NCBI GenBank assembly: GCA_946965045.2
Contig: OX337241.1
Coordinates: 2,971,744 to 3,035,743, forward strand
DNA length: 64,000 bases
Direction: 5' to 3'
Source of the DNA: Epithemia pelagica
Lineage: Eukaryota; Bacillariophyta; Bacillariophyceae; Surirellales; Surirellaceae
Shown here: piece after piece, positions 21,304 to 31,702 of the stretch
Layout of the letters: every line of letters begins with the position of its first letter
Numbering within the stretch: position 1 is the stretch's first letter
Translations under genes and position numbers: made by a program
Notes under the pieces: model-generated
What the model saw: the letters and a program-made list of their open reading frames with translations, nothing else
Databases searched by the model: none
What the model was told of the DNA's origin: nothing

Positions 21304-22092
21304 CCATGGAACTCCAAAGACGGAATGGAGCCGTCATTGAGAAGCAAAGGGAAGGAGGCAGTCTGTGGACTGCGGCAACCGCACCGAAAGTACCTCAATT
21401 GAACTTAAACAAAAGACGGCGACGGCCACAGACACATTGTGGTGCTGATTGCTGATGGTATCTTTTTTGTCGTTCGTTTCGATGGATATTCTCCCAAACT
21501 GTGATGTGGAGTCCTCCTCCCCCAAAGTCTGCGGAGTCTCTTCCAAGTCTTGGTCGCGGAATGAGGACAGGAATGGCTCGCAGGCGCGCCGACCGAGACG
21601 AGCCCGGTCACTCTAAAATATCGATTGATGTCGCCAAAAGACGACCACTCTTTAATAGAACCTACTGCTACACTCAATGGGAAACAAGGCATCTACGGTA
21701 TCATCCCAACGGCAACGGCGTTCGATCCACGGCCATGGCAACCAAAGAATGATCATCCCAATTGGCAGTCTAAACTCATGGCATTCCCACTGGGGCAACA
21801 GATGGACCCATGACATGCATTGCGCAACCTGCCGGTGCTTTTTGTAAAAGACGCCTATCCAGGTTGCCAAGGTCAACAGTTTGCAAGCACCGTACCAAGT
21901 CATGTCAGCAGCAAGTGGCCTTGGCCTTTTCATCCGTTGTATTACTGGGGTTCTTCGCGAGAGACACCACGACCCATGGCAAAAATTGCAGGATGACGAA
22001 ACTGACCTGAGATGGAACAACAAGATGAAGTTTATTTCGGTATCCAAAAACACTTCCACGGTACTCCGAACAAGAATGCGTGATCTTCGTCA
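21304..22092. repeat. Spacer with class I debris upstream of K7
   Basis: Positions 21900-22090 match 34590-34770 and the ankyrin-type debris: ttactggggttcttcgcgag, gcaaaaattgcagg, tttatttcggtatccaaaaa and acggtactccgaacaagaat. The part before 21900 shows only short unconserved frames. Confidence 0.5.
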
Positions 22093-22278
22093 TTGCGTGG
22101 CTACCGTCACGATTTGTCTCCTGACGAAAGCGACTCATCTTCGGTCTATCCATTTCGTCAAGTCAGTCGTGCTTCCAGTCCAAACCCATCAGCATCACAA
22201 CAACAGAGCAGTCCTACGTGCCTCTTACAAGGCAGTGTCTCGATCCTCATAAATTCGCTGCCGTCATTGTGTGGAACC
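22093..22278 (+). promoter_or_regulatory. Class I 5' block of K7
   Basis: Uninterrupted version of the block that copia-A has split in front of K11: gcgtggctaccgtcacg, cgatttgtctcctgacg, tcaagtcagtcgtgcttcca, cgtgcctcttacaaggcag and tcgatcctcataaattc, ending at the ATG. It serves as the reference for the pre-insertion state of the K11 flank. Confidence 0.6.
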
Positions 22279-23487
22279 ATGACAACGACACTGAAAGAAC
22301 AAGCATGGCAGTCGGGTCTTGCCCTGTTAGACGAGACACCTGAATGGAATGAAAACGACTGGCCACCTCTCGAAGGTGGATGGCGTTCGTGTCATGCTAC
22401 GGTCGTACTCGATCACCCCGATACGGCCAGCAACGACAACAACAACAATAACAACAGGAGACAAACGGTTGTCTTGATGGGAGGAAATCAACAACGCCGA
22501 GGTGTCACCAAATCCGTTCTTGTATTGAACTTAGCAGACCCAGACAGGCAATGGCAAGAAGGGCCACCCATGAACAAGAGTCGTGAAGGACATGCCGCTG
22601 TTGTTTGCAACGGAGGTGTTTATGTTGTTGGAGGAGACGACAGTATTTTTACATGTTTGAATTGCATCGAAAGAATCGATTCCAATGATTTGCTGCAATC
22701 ATCTACAACAAACAGCAACACACATGAGCGTCATTGGACGACATTAAACTGTCGTTTATCAGCGGAACGAGTGGGATGTTGTGCTGTTGCGGTGCATGAT
22801 CGATACATTGTTGTAATGGGTGGCTACAGCGATCATGATTTGTCGTCAGTGGATATTATAGATACAAACAACCACACTGTCACTGCGGGACCAAGCATGA
22901 CTATTCCTCGATCATTTTGTGCCAGTGCGGTTATTGGTCACCGCATCTTTGTCGTTGGAGGCCGAAACGGGTACGGCAATCTTGACTCGGTGGAGTATTT
23001 GGACTACACAACACCCTGGGACAGTGATGAGACAGAAAAGGAAACTGGCTTGACGTTCACTTCTTTCTCACCCACCTCTATCACTCATTCGGAGTTGAGG
23101 CTTTCCGAACTTCGAGGTTCCTGTGCAATGGTTGCTGTGGGATCGTGTCTGGTGGTGGCGGGTGGACAAGGCCATTCAACCGTGGAAGTCTTGGATACGC
23201 GCCGCAACCGCGTTTGGAATCTCCCACCATTGGATAATCACCGCCACGGCTGCAGTGTAGTGACTGTTGCCAATCAAGTTGCCGTGGTTGGTGGATATCG
23301 CAATCCTACCTGTGCGACATTCCCATTAATGGACAAGAATACGTGGTGTTTTCGCCGTCTCTGTGAGCAGCAGCCCAACAGATGGTATCATTGTCGAGAA
23401 AGATCGGGTAAGGCTAACGGAGATGTCAATGTAACATCCTGGACCATCGTGACATCCATTCTTAAGCGATTAAAAACCAATACTTGA
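22279..23487 (+). CDS. Kelch-repeat protein K7
   Basis: Complete 402-residue Kelch paralog beginning MTTTLKEQAWQSGLALLD. Six GG repeats are visible: VVLMGGNQ, VYVVGGDD, IVVMGGYS, IFVVGGRN, LVVAGGQG and VAVVGGYR. A run of Asn/Asp residues (DNNNNNNNR) sits in the first loop. The third and fourth repeats are almost identical to those of K6 (YSDHDLSSVDIIDTNNH and GRNGYGNLDSVEYLD), which suggests gene conversion. The C-terminus differs from K1-K5: CRERSGKANGDVNVTSW and ILKRLKTNT, a type shared only with K9. Role presumed protein binding. Confidence 0.88.
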   Translation: MTTTLKEQAWQSGLALLDETPEWNENDWPPLEGGWRSCHATVVLDHPDTASNDNNNNNNRRQTVVLMGGNQQRRGVTKSVLVLNLADPDRQWQEGPPMNKSREGHAAVVCNGGVYVVGGDDSIFTCLNCIERIDSNDLLQSSTTNSNTHERHWTTLNCRLSAERVGCCAVAVHDRYIVVMGGYSDHDLSSVDIIDTNNHTVTAGPSMTIPRSFCASAVIGHRIFVVGGRNGYGNLDSVEYLDYTTPWDSDETEKETGLTFTSFSPTSITHSELRLSELRGSCAMVAVGSCLVVAGGQGHSTVEVLDTRRNRVWNLPPLDNHRHGCSVVTVANQVAVVGGYRNPTCATFPLMDKNTWCFRRLCEQQPNRWYHCRERSGKANGDVNVTSWTIVTSILKRLKTNT

Positions 23488-24107
23488 TGGAGGATGGAAC
23501 TTGAAATGTACGGCCACAAACTTTATCATGACCATGGAGATCGTGTCCATCCTAAGTGTCCATCTTTAGTTAAGTTGTCAATCAAACAGGTTAATGAAAA
23601 GCTCTAAATCACTGTACCTATACGGAGTGGCTTGCTACGTCGAAAAAGACATTACTCTAGACCGGTTTCAAAGAGCAACTCCTAGTTTGGTCGGATCCAT
23701 CCACCATGATCAGCTATCCGTGTACTATATAATGAGATGTTACAGCGTCGGCCATGGCACTGCTGTCCGCTGCAAACCTGCGGATATCTGGCAACCACTT
23801 TTGGGTGGATGGCCATGGTACTGTTCCCTCTCTGTGCTGTTGAAAACTCTCTGGCCTTGATCAGAAGGAATCATCTTTCAACGGAAGATGGCGGTCTTTC
23901 ATGGTCTCGTTGCATATTTTAGACAAAAAAGAGCAACCTGAATTGTGTCTCTTCAAGTGATGGCATATAACGAACAAGTGACCTTTCGACCATGACCTGA
24001 TAGTTGTGGGACGCAGTCGGTGGGGCCATGGATTGGTAGAAATGGCTGGATCCGACAGCCAACACACTTTGTCTTCGTTTAGTTTCCATTGCGAACGCAG
24101 CAGTGAA
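23488..24107. repeat. 3' spacer block shared by K7 and K9
   Basis: The stretch 23500-23800 resembles 27940-28310 after K9: gatggaacttgaaatg, aaaagacattactcta, agagcaactcctagt, catgatcagc, ataatgagatgt and cactgctgtcc. No frame is conserved. The rest to 24107 shows nothing recognisable. Confidence 0.55.
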
Positions 24108-24108
24108 G

Positions 24109-24284
24109 GGTCGTCGTCGATTCCTCTTCCTTGGTGTCAATGTCTCGTTGTGGAGCAACCAATCCGTCGACGCGGTACAAATATTGGTTTATCGTGGGTC
24201 GTCGTCGATTCCTCTTCCTTGGTGTCAATGTCTCGTTGTGGAGCAACCAATCCGTCGACGCGGTACAAATATTGGTGGTGCTAC
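24109..24284 (+). repeat. Tandem duplication, two 88-bp units
   Basis: The stretch ggtcgtcgtcgattcctctt begins at 24109 and again at 24197. Each unit continues through tcaatgtctcgttgtggagc to caaatattggt. The units look identical apart from the sequence just after the first. It is a recent local duplication in the K8 upstream region with no coding meaning that I can see. Confidence 0.95.
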
Positions 24285-24435
24285 GATTCCCAAGACTGTG
24301 CTTCTGGTGGACCTTGGTCCAACAAGGCAACTGTTTTGGAAGTCGTCATTTGATCCACCCATTGTGGTGATGCATCGATCGACCTGTTTGTATGCGACGA
24401 TTGTTCTTCTTGTTATTTAGTTGCTATTGGTGGAT

Positions 24436-25799
24436 CAGAATCGTGATTTTTCACTTCTTGTCGTGATCCTTGATGAAAGAGACGGACGATTGTTCTAGTT
24501 GGTGTTGTTCGGATGGGTCAAGGCAAATCTTGTTGTCACTGTTGTCCACTTCTGAGGGTTCTTCGTGGAAATCGAGCATGGGTGGTTGCTGCTTCTGTAC
24601 TTTTGTTTTGTTATTGGGCGTGGAAGTGGGGAAACCGAGTTTTACACCACCGCTCCACCACGACAATATTTGTATCTCGAACTAAGCAGCAGACTCAGCA
24701 AGCGACAAAAAGCACAAGAGAGACTATACGACAAACTCCCCCAACAAAGCCTTGTCACGAGCAGGACAGGAATGTTGATTGATTGTTCATTGTCAAGTCT
24801 GGTTTCTCTTACTTGTCGTGAAATCCTCATCTGGTGTGGCTCTTTTTTGGCTGTTGGTCGTTTTGCCGGAACCTCTGACACACAAAACTCTTGTACGTTC
24901 TCGACGCCAGGTGGATCCACGCGACGACTCCCCCGGTCCACCTTTTGTTTCTTGCACTCTTGTGGTTTTCAATCGAGACAACAACACCACCCATTGGCAA
25001 ATGTAGCACCGGTCCTGACACCCACCTTGGCGAACGGAGGCCATTGAACCAGTGCCATATGCGTCTGCCACAATAAGTGGACCACATGCGCGAGCATTAC
25101 TGACTACCGGCGCGACGACGGCACGAGACGGTTTTGCCTCTCCCAAAAAGATGATGATTGATGGAGTCGGTATCAAAACTGACATAGGAGACCAACCTTT
25201 GCCGTCCAACCACATCCACGTGACATTCTCGAAAGACGAATGCAGGCATCTGGTGCGAGCTAATGCAACACGGGAAGCGCGTCACAATGGGATGAATGGC
25301 ATGTTCCTTCTGGTCCATCATGTCGTCGGATTCTTGTTTTTGTGCAGTTGTACTTGTGGCCTTACTTCCTTCACTATATACCCGATGCATTCGAATCATT
25401 GGATCAAGAGAAGACCACTCTCTCTGTTGTTGTTTGTTGTCGTTGTTGTGAGCAGTCTGTAGGACCAAAGGGAAGAATGGTAGCGCGGACGAGATGACTC
25501 AGAAACTAGGGATATCTACCCAGTGGATGTTGGATTGTCAATCTGTGGACGTCTTCATCATCAATCATAAGAGGACCTCTTCATCACAGTTTGGGATCTC
25601 TCGCTCTCCCATGTCGTATCCAAATAATGCAGCAAAAGATATAAGTCTTATATTGCATCAGCAAAAGATACTTTTCATGAAATCTATGTGCGATTGATTG
25701 CCCTTCACCATCGACGAGCGCACGACCACAGACGCTCCACGCAAAAAAGCTCGCTGCAAATATCCTCGCGTGCTGTCATTTCTCGTCGACACCGTGACC
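24436..25799 (+). repeat. Class II 5' cassette upstream of K8
   Basis: Collinear with 1371-2802 (K2) and, in its right half, with the K6 flank. Landmarks are ccttgatgaaagaga, tggaaatcgagcatgg, aagacgaatgcaggc, catgttccttctggtccatc, aactagggatatctaccca, tgaaatctatgtgcgattg and ctgtcatttctcgtcgaca. The middle part 24780-25200 is specific to this copy and holds no supported gene. Confidence 0.6.
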
Positions 25800-26699
25800 A
25801 TGACGACGACATTGAAAGAACAAGCATGGCAGTCGGACCTTGTTTTGTTAGACGAGACACCTGAATGGAATTTCGACGACTGGCCTCCTCTTGAGGGTGG
25901 ATGGCGTGCAGGTCATAGTTCGGTCGTACTGAATCATCTCGATACGGAAAACGAGACCAACAACAGGGGGCAGACGGTCGTCGTGTTGGGAGGATATCAA
26001 CAAGGCCAAGGCGATGTCAATTCCGTTCTGCTATTGGATTTGGAAGACCCAAACAAGCAGTGGCGAGAAGGGCCACCCATGAACAAGAAACGTGCTGGAC
26101 ATGCCACTGTTGTGTTCAACGGTGGCGTCTACGTGATGGGAGGTCGCAATACAACATCTTTGGATTGTCTGGAACGAATTGACTTGAATGATTTGTTTCA
26201 ATCATCTTTGACAACAAGTAGCACACGTGCGAGCCATTGGACGACATTGACATGTCGCTTATCAATGGGACGATCAGGATGTTGTGCTGCCGCGGTTAAC
26301 AACCGATTCATCGTTGTAATGGGTGGCTATTACAACGATCGTTATTTGTCGTCAGTGGATATCATTGATACCAACAATCACACTGTCACTGTGGGACCAA
26401 GCATGACTGTTCCACGACAATCGTGTGCCAGTGCAATCGTTGGTCACCGCATCTTTGTCGTTGGAGGTCATAACGATCATGGCCATCTTCACTCGGTGGA
26501 GTATTTGGACTATGCAACACCCTGTGACAATGATGCGACAAAAAAGGAGATAGGCTCGACATTCATTTCTTTCTCCTCTACCTGGATCACTCATCCTGAG
26601 TTGGTGCTTTCCAATGCACGAAGTTCTTGTGCAGTGGTTGCGATGGGATCTTGTCTGGTGGTGGCGCACCCATCAGAGCAGCCCACTACTGTCCTTTGA
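25800..26699 (+). CDS. Kelch-repeat protein K8, truncated by recombination
   Basis: The frame begins MTTTLKEQAWQSDLVLLD and has four normal repeats (VVVLGGYQ, VYVMGGRN, IVVMGGYY, IFVVGGHN). It then ends inside the fifth: GSCLVVAHPSEQPTTVL. From about 26667 the DNA is no longer Kelch coding but matches the class I 5' flank (cacccatcag, then gatcctcataaat), so the gene is fused to the upstream region of K9. The product would have 299 residues and lacks blades five and six and the tail. A stable six-bladed propeller seems unlikely. Transcription may survive because the 5' flank is intact. Confidence 0.8.
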   Translation: MTTTLKEQAWQSDLVLLDETPEWNFDDWPPLEGGWRAGHSSVVLNHLDTENETNNRGQTVVVLGGYQQGQGDVNSVLLLDLEDPNKQWREGPPMNKKRAGHATVVFNGGVYVMGGRNTTSLDCLERIDLNDLFQSSLTTSSTRASHWTTLTCRLSMGRSGCCAAAVNNRFIVVMGGYYNDRYLSSVDIIDTNNHTVTVGPSMTVPRQSCASAIVGHRIFVVGGHNDHGHLHSVEYLDYATPCDNDATKKEIGSTFISFSSTWITHPELVLSNARSSCAVVAMGSCLVVAHPSEQPTTVL

Positions 26700-26740
26700 T
26701 CCTCATAAATGCGCTGCGGTCAACAAAAAGAAGAGTGAGC

Positions 26741-27949
26741 ATGACACTGAACGAACAAGCATGGCAGTCGGGCCTTGTCCTTTCGTACGAGACACCAGAA
26801 TGGAATGAAAACGATTGGCCTCCTCTTGAGGGTGGCTGGCGTTCGTCTCATGCAACAGTCGTACTTGACCATCCCGATACGGAAAACGATAGCAACAACA
26901 GGGCGCAGACGGTCGTCGTGTTGGGCGGATACCAGACAGTTCAAGGCGCGCTCGATTCCATCCTTGTATTAAATTTGGCAGAATCAACCAAGCAGTGGCG
27001 AGAAGGGCCACGCATGAACTAGAAACGTTCTGGACATGCCACTGTTGTGTGCAACGGTGGCGTCTACGTCATGGGAGGCTACAATGGAAGCTCAGTATTT
27101 GATTGTATCGAACGAATTGACGAAAAGGATTTGCTGCTATCACCTTTAACAACAAACATCATCACACATGCGAGTAATTGGACGACATTAACTTGTCGAT
27201 TATCAACGCAACGATGGGGATGTTGTGCTGTCGCGGTGCACAACCGATATATTGTTACGATGGGTGGCTACAACGGTCGTAATTTGTCGTCAGTGGATAT
27301 TATAGATACAAACAACCACACTGTGATTGAGGGACCATCCATGACTGTTAAACGACAATTATGTGCCAGTGCGGTCATTGGTCACCGCATCTTTGTCGTT
27401 GGAGGTCATAACGATAATGGCAATCTTGACTCGGTGGAGTATTTGGACTATGCAACACCCTGTGACAATGATGCGACAAAGAAGGAGAAAGGCTCGACGT
27501 TCATATCTTTCTCGTCCGCTTGGATCACTCAGTCGGAGTTGAGGCTTTCCAATGCACGAAGTCGTTATGCAATGGTTGCCGTTGGATCTTGTCTGACTGT
27601 GGCGGGAGGATGGGACAATTCAACCGTGGAAGTTTTGGATACGCACCGCAACCGCGTGTGGAATCTCCCACCATTCGGAAATGACCGCATTGGCTGCAGT
27701 ATGGTGACTGTTGCCAATCAAGTTACCGTGATTGGTGGATATCGCAATCCTTCATGTGCAACATTACCACTACTGGATAGGAATTTGTGGTGTTTTCGAC
27801 GACTCTGTGAGCATCCTAGGAACGAATGGTATCACTGTTTAGAAAGATCGGGTAACGGAAATGTTACTGTATCTTCCCGCACCATCTCGACGTCCACTCT
27901 GAAACGATTGAGGACAAATGACCAATGCATGATGGAGGATGGTACTTGA
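26741..27949 (+). pseudogene. Kelch-repeat protein K9, one premature stop
   Basis: A 402-codon paralog starting MTLNEQAWQSGLVLSYE. The only break is TAG at 27020-27022, where other copies have AAG in MNKKRSGH. Both sides are in the same frame and all six repeats are readable (VVVLGGYQ, VYVMGGYN, IVTMGGYN, IFVVGGHN, LTVAGGWD, VTVIGGYR). The tail is the K7 type (CLERSGNGNVTV, TLKRLRTN). Its 5' flank is a shortened class I block fused to K8, with only about 75 bases between the recombination point and the ATG. Early termination would leave 93 residues. Confidence 0.75.
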
Positions 27950-28805
27950 AATGTGCAACAAGTTGCACGGCCATGAGCTTGCCAACGATATCCTGACCAT
28001 TATACTCTCGTACAAAACAGGGATCGTGTCCATCTTAGTTACGTTGTGAATCATATAAGCTCTATATGACGATAACTATACAGGATAAAAGACATTACTC
28101 TAAACTTTTTTCATAGAGCAACTCCTAGTATGGTTTGAAGTTACCACCTTGTATAGAAGATGATCGCACATGAATTTCCTTCTGATGCTATGGCGTTTGT
28201 GGCAGTCGAATCCATCCGCCATGATCAGCAATCGTGTTGTAGATAATGAGATGTAACAGCGTCCGCCATGACACTGCTGTCCTCTGCAAACCTACGGATA
28301 TCGATCCAGCGATGAGACAGCGATGGGTAGGAGAGGAGCACAAAGAGGAGCACGACTCCGACATGGACAAAATGGGTGGATCGACATTTCCTTTCCAGCA
28401 GGAGGAGAAGGACGAGAGGGTGAAGCCATGTTGGCCCTGTTGTTGGCTTCTGCCGGTTCTTCGAGGACCGTGTAATGATTGAAAGCCATGGACGACGATG
28501 CTCTGGAGTCTGAAGGGCAGGTTCACACGTGGAAGTCGACGAGGCTTCATTGACGAAGGCTATCTTGTTTTGGTTGGTTGGTTGGTTGGTTGGTGGAGAA
28601 GAACGGGTCATGTTTGCCTTCGCTATTGCCATGGATTGTGGTTGTCGTTTGTCTAGATGGTCCATGTTCCCTTTGTTGCGTCGTTGTGATGCTCGTGGAT
28701 TGCCATGCGACCACTTTGCAAAACCCAATTTGGGGCCTAAACACGTTGCAGCATGGCCACGTAATCGCACCGTTGCACTTTTCGCTCTTCTCCTGCATAC
28801 AACAT
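27950..28805. other. Spacer downstream of K9
   Basis: The first 350 bases are the 3' block shared with K7. The remainder has no conserved frame. A GGTT microsatellite lies at about 28570-28595. Open stretches on the minus strand over it are repeats of Asn, Gln and Pro codons and are not supported. Confidence 0.5.
28570..28595 (+). repeat. GGTT microsatellite
   Basis: Six perfect GGTT units (ttggttggttggttgg and further), followed by ggtggag. Likely length-variable. Confidence 0.95.
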
Positions 28806-30550
28806 AAACTAGTCATACTGTGGTGTTTCATTGGTTCAAGTCAACAGTTTGAGCATAGTATTGGCCAACTCGGTATACCAAACGACATGATGCGCTTGAG
28901 AGTATTGGAAAGTTTGGCTGGTAGCTTCTAAGATGCATCCTTTTTCTCTCCACCTGCACTTTGAATCCGGATAGCATTGTGATTCTTGTGAGTGAATCGG
29001 CTATTTCCAAAAGGCGTCTACCGAGGTCGACAACGCGTAAGGACACACAGTCGCCACGAAAGCTCCGGACTGTTGGACCATACGGAATAGCCAGTTCGAG
29101 ACAGGAATCAAGAGAGTGCAAATCTCTGCAGTTTTCTTGTGCGACATGTTAGTTCTGAGTTGTTTGATATTGCCTCCCAATCGCGAACCACCTGTGATCG
29201 TGATACTTTGATTTCCATCTTATATGCTTTGGTTGCTCGTGGCTGACGACACAGCATTGTTGGTGAAAGACACACCATCTGGTACCAACCAGAAGTTGGG
29301 GCCATGTTGCTGCAAGGCGGAAGAGGAACATGGTTCCATGTGGTGGTGGGAGTCATTGGTTCGGTGCAACAGTGCCACTTGCAAGTACCAGAGTGTTGGT
29401 GTGGATGTTGCCGGTTGCCAGTTGTTGTGGTTTGGGTGTTGAGACTTTGTCGTTGTATCTCAAATGGTCCTGCTACAATTGTCTGGTGGCTGGGCCATCG
29501 TCGTCGTGCTAGTTGTTATGGTTGCTTGATGTAGCCAGGGAAGAGCTTGACTCGTGGTGGCCGTTGTAGGGAGGTGCCTTGTTGGTGTGGTTGTTCATGT
29601 CTGGTGATTGGTGGAAGCAACATCCCCACTCGTTGTTCTACATTCCTGACATGTGCACCACGGCCAAATCGGACGTCAGGTCAGCGAGACGTTTTACCTG
29701 GAACACGGCAAACTCAAAGGTTAAGTGATGATTGTCCGTCAGAACACCAAACCGCGCGGTGGAACCTGACCAATTCGACTACGCAATGTGAGATATTGGC
29801 CATCTTGCTTCTTCTGGGCGATAAAGAGAGCGGCGTAGCATCCCAATTCCCGACTGTCGCAAGGTCTTGAGTGGCATTCAATCGTGCCACAATGTGGAAC
29901 GTTGAGACTTTGTCATTGTCTCTTCAAGGTCCTGCTGCTATTGTCTTGAGGCAGAGCCGTAGTCGTCATCATCCTGCTAGTCATCATGGTTGCTTGATGA
30001 AGCCAGGGAAGAGCTTGACTCATGATGGTCGTTGTAGGGAGGGGAGGTGCCTTGTTGGTGTGTGGTTATTGGTGGAAGCAACCTCACCACTCGTTGTTCT
30101 ACCACAGCTGAGTGACCGTTGACCAAACTCGAGGCTTGTTCCAATCCTGTACATTCCTGACCCATCCGCAGATGGACCCGTCCACAATTGGATTTGTTCA
30201 TTCCAAAGGCTGGTTTCTCTTAATTGTCGTGACAGAGGGGTCCTCATCTGGTTTGGCTGTGGGTCGTTTTGATGTAACATGTAACATGGCCTTCGGATGA
30301 AACAATGCCTTTTGCCCAAATTCCTTATGCTACTAGTCAACGAGAAAGACATGAGGATGCTTCGACGCCTTGTTCTTTCGGATGTTGTCCATCGTTTGTT
30401 CAATGTGCGATATCGTACGTACGACAGACGCTATTTGGGCTCCAGAGCTTCCACGTGTATTCTAAGAGTCCTGATGCTTCTATTATATTCTCTCTCGCAA
30501 CAGCCGCAAACGCACTCCACATAAATTCAGCGGTCAAAACGTTTGGAAGC
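28806..30550 (+). repeat. Class III 5' cassette upstream of K10
   Basis: Diverged duplicate of 7800-9035. The 28806-29390 part and the 29890-30550 part match in order. About 490 bases between them (29400-29890) are absent from the K3 copy. Part of that insert, 29638-29760 on the minus strand, reads GVLTDNHHLTFEFAVFQV with KRLADLTSDLAVVHMSG; I cannot name its family. The cassette ends in ccacataaattcagcgg before the K10 start. Confidence 0.65.
28828..29121 (-). other. Conserved 97-codon open stretch, second copy
   Basis: Same frame and length as 7818-8111. The residues differ at about ten positions (for example CLELAIPYGPTVRSFRG and VVDLGRRLLEIADSL). There is no ATG before the conserved part and a stop lies just upstream. 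Most codon differences from the first copy change the residue, which argues against strong purifying selection. Probably a relic. Confidence 0.3.
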
Positions 30551-31702
30551 ATGCCCACGACATTGAAAGAACAAGCATGGCAGTCGGGCCTTGTCCTGAA
30601 GAACGAGACAGCTGAATGGAATCAAAATCACTGGCCGCCTCTTGTGGGAGGAGCGCGAGAGTATCATACATCCGTCGTACTAAATCATCTCGATACTGAC
30701 AAAGATAGCAACAGCAAGAGACAAACGGTCGTCGTGTTGGGCGGATATCAAGCAGATCCAGGCAGTCTCGATTCCGTTCTGTTATTAAATCTGGCAGACC
30801 CAGACATGCAATGGCGAGAGGGTCCGCCCATGAACAAGAGTCGTGAAGGACATGCCGCTGTTGTGTGCAATGGCGGCATCTACGTGATTGGAGGATTCAA
30901 TATAGGATCTTTGGATTGCATGGAACGAATCGATGCCAAGGATATACTTCAATTATCTTTGACAACCAGCAGCACACACGAGATCCAATGGACGACATTG
31001 ACATGTCGCTTATCAACGCAACGAAGAGGATGTTGTGCGGTTGCGGTTCACAACCGATACATCGTTGTAGTGGGTGGATGGGATGGAAGGCAAAGGTTGT
31101 CGTCAGTGGATATTATTGATACCAGGAACCACACCGTCACTGTGGGACCAAGCATGACTGTTCCACGACGATTTTGTACCAGCGCGTTTATTGGTCACCG
31201 CATCTTTGTCGTTGGGGGCCAAAACGATGATGGCTATCTTGACTCGGTGGAGTATTTAGACCTTGCAAGGCCATGTGGCACTGAAAAGACAAAGGAGGAC
31301 TCGGCTAATACATTCATCTCCTTCTCACCCACCTGGACCACTCATTCCGAGTTGCTTTCCATTGCACGAAGTTCTTGTGCAATGGTTGCCGTGGGATCTT
31401 GTCTGGTGGTGGCGGGAGGATGGCGCAATTCAACCGTGGAAGTCTTGGATACGCACCGCAACCGCGTTTGGAATCTCCCACCATTTGGAAATCACCGCGA
31501 TGGCTGCTCTATGGTGACTGTTGCCAATCAACTTGCCGTGATTGGTGGACGTCGGAATCCTTCATGTGCAACATTACCACTAATGGATCGGAATTCGTGG
31601 TGTTTTCGCCGTCTCTGTGAACAGCAACTTAGCGGGTGGCATCTTTTTCGGGAAGGAATGGACATTTCGTCCTTCTCCACCTCGACATCAAAATCTGAAT
31701 GA
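30551..31702 (+). CDS. Kelch-repeat protein K10
   Basis: A 383-residue paralog with the start MPTTLKEQAWQSGLVLKN. All six repeats are intact: VVVLGGYQ, IYVIGGFN, IVVVGGWD, IFVVGGQN, LVVAGGWR and LAVIGGRR. The linker is altered (CGTEKTKEDSANTF) relative to the usual DNDETKKE. The tail is shortened to FREGMDISSFSTSTSKSE, so the basic RKRAR stretch is missing. It is the last copy before the retrotransposon nest. The spacer that follows its 3' end is a duplicate of the one after K4. Presumed protein-binding propeller. Confidence 0.87.
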   Translation: MPTTLKEQAWQSGLVLKNETAEWNQNHWPPLVGGAREYHTSVVLNHLDTDKDSNSKRQTVVVLGGYQADPGSLDSVLLLNLADPDMQWREGPPMNKSREGHAAVVCNGGIYVIGGFNIGSLDCMERIDAKDILQLSLTTSSTHEIQWTTLTCRLSTQRRGCCAVAVHNRYIVVVGGWDGRQRLSSVDIIDTRNHTVTVGPSMTVPRRFCTSAFIGHRIFVVGGQNDDGYLDSVEYLDLARPCGTEKTKEDSANTFISFSPTWTTHSELLSIARSSCAMVAVGSCLVVAGGWRNSTVEVLDTHRNRVWNLPPFGNHRDGCSMVTVANQLAVIGGRRNPSCATLPLMDRNSWCFRRLCEQQLSGWHLFREGMDISSFSTSTSKSE

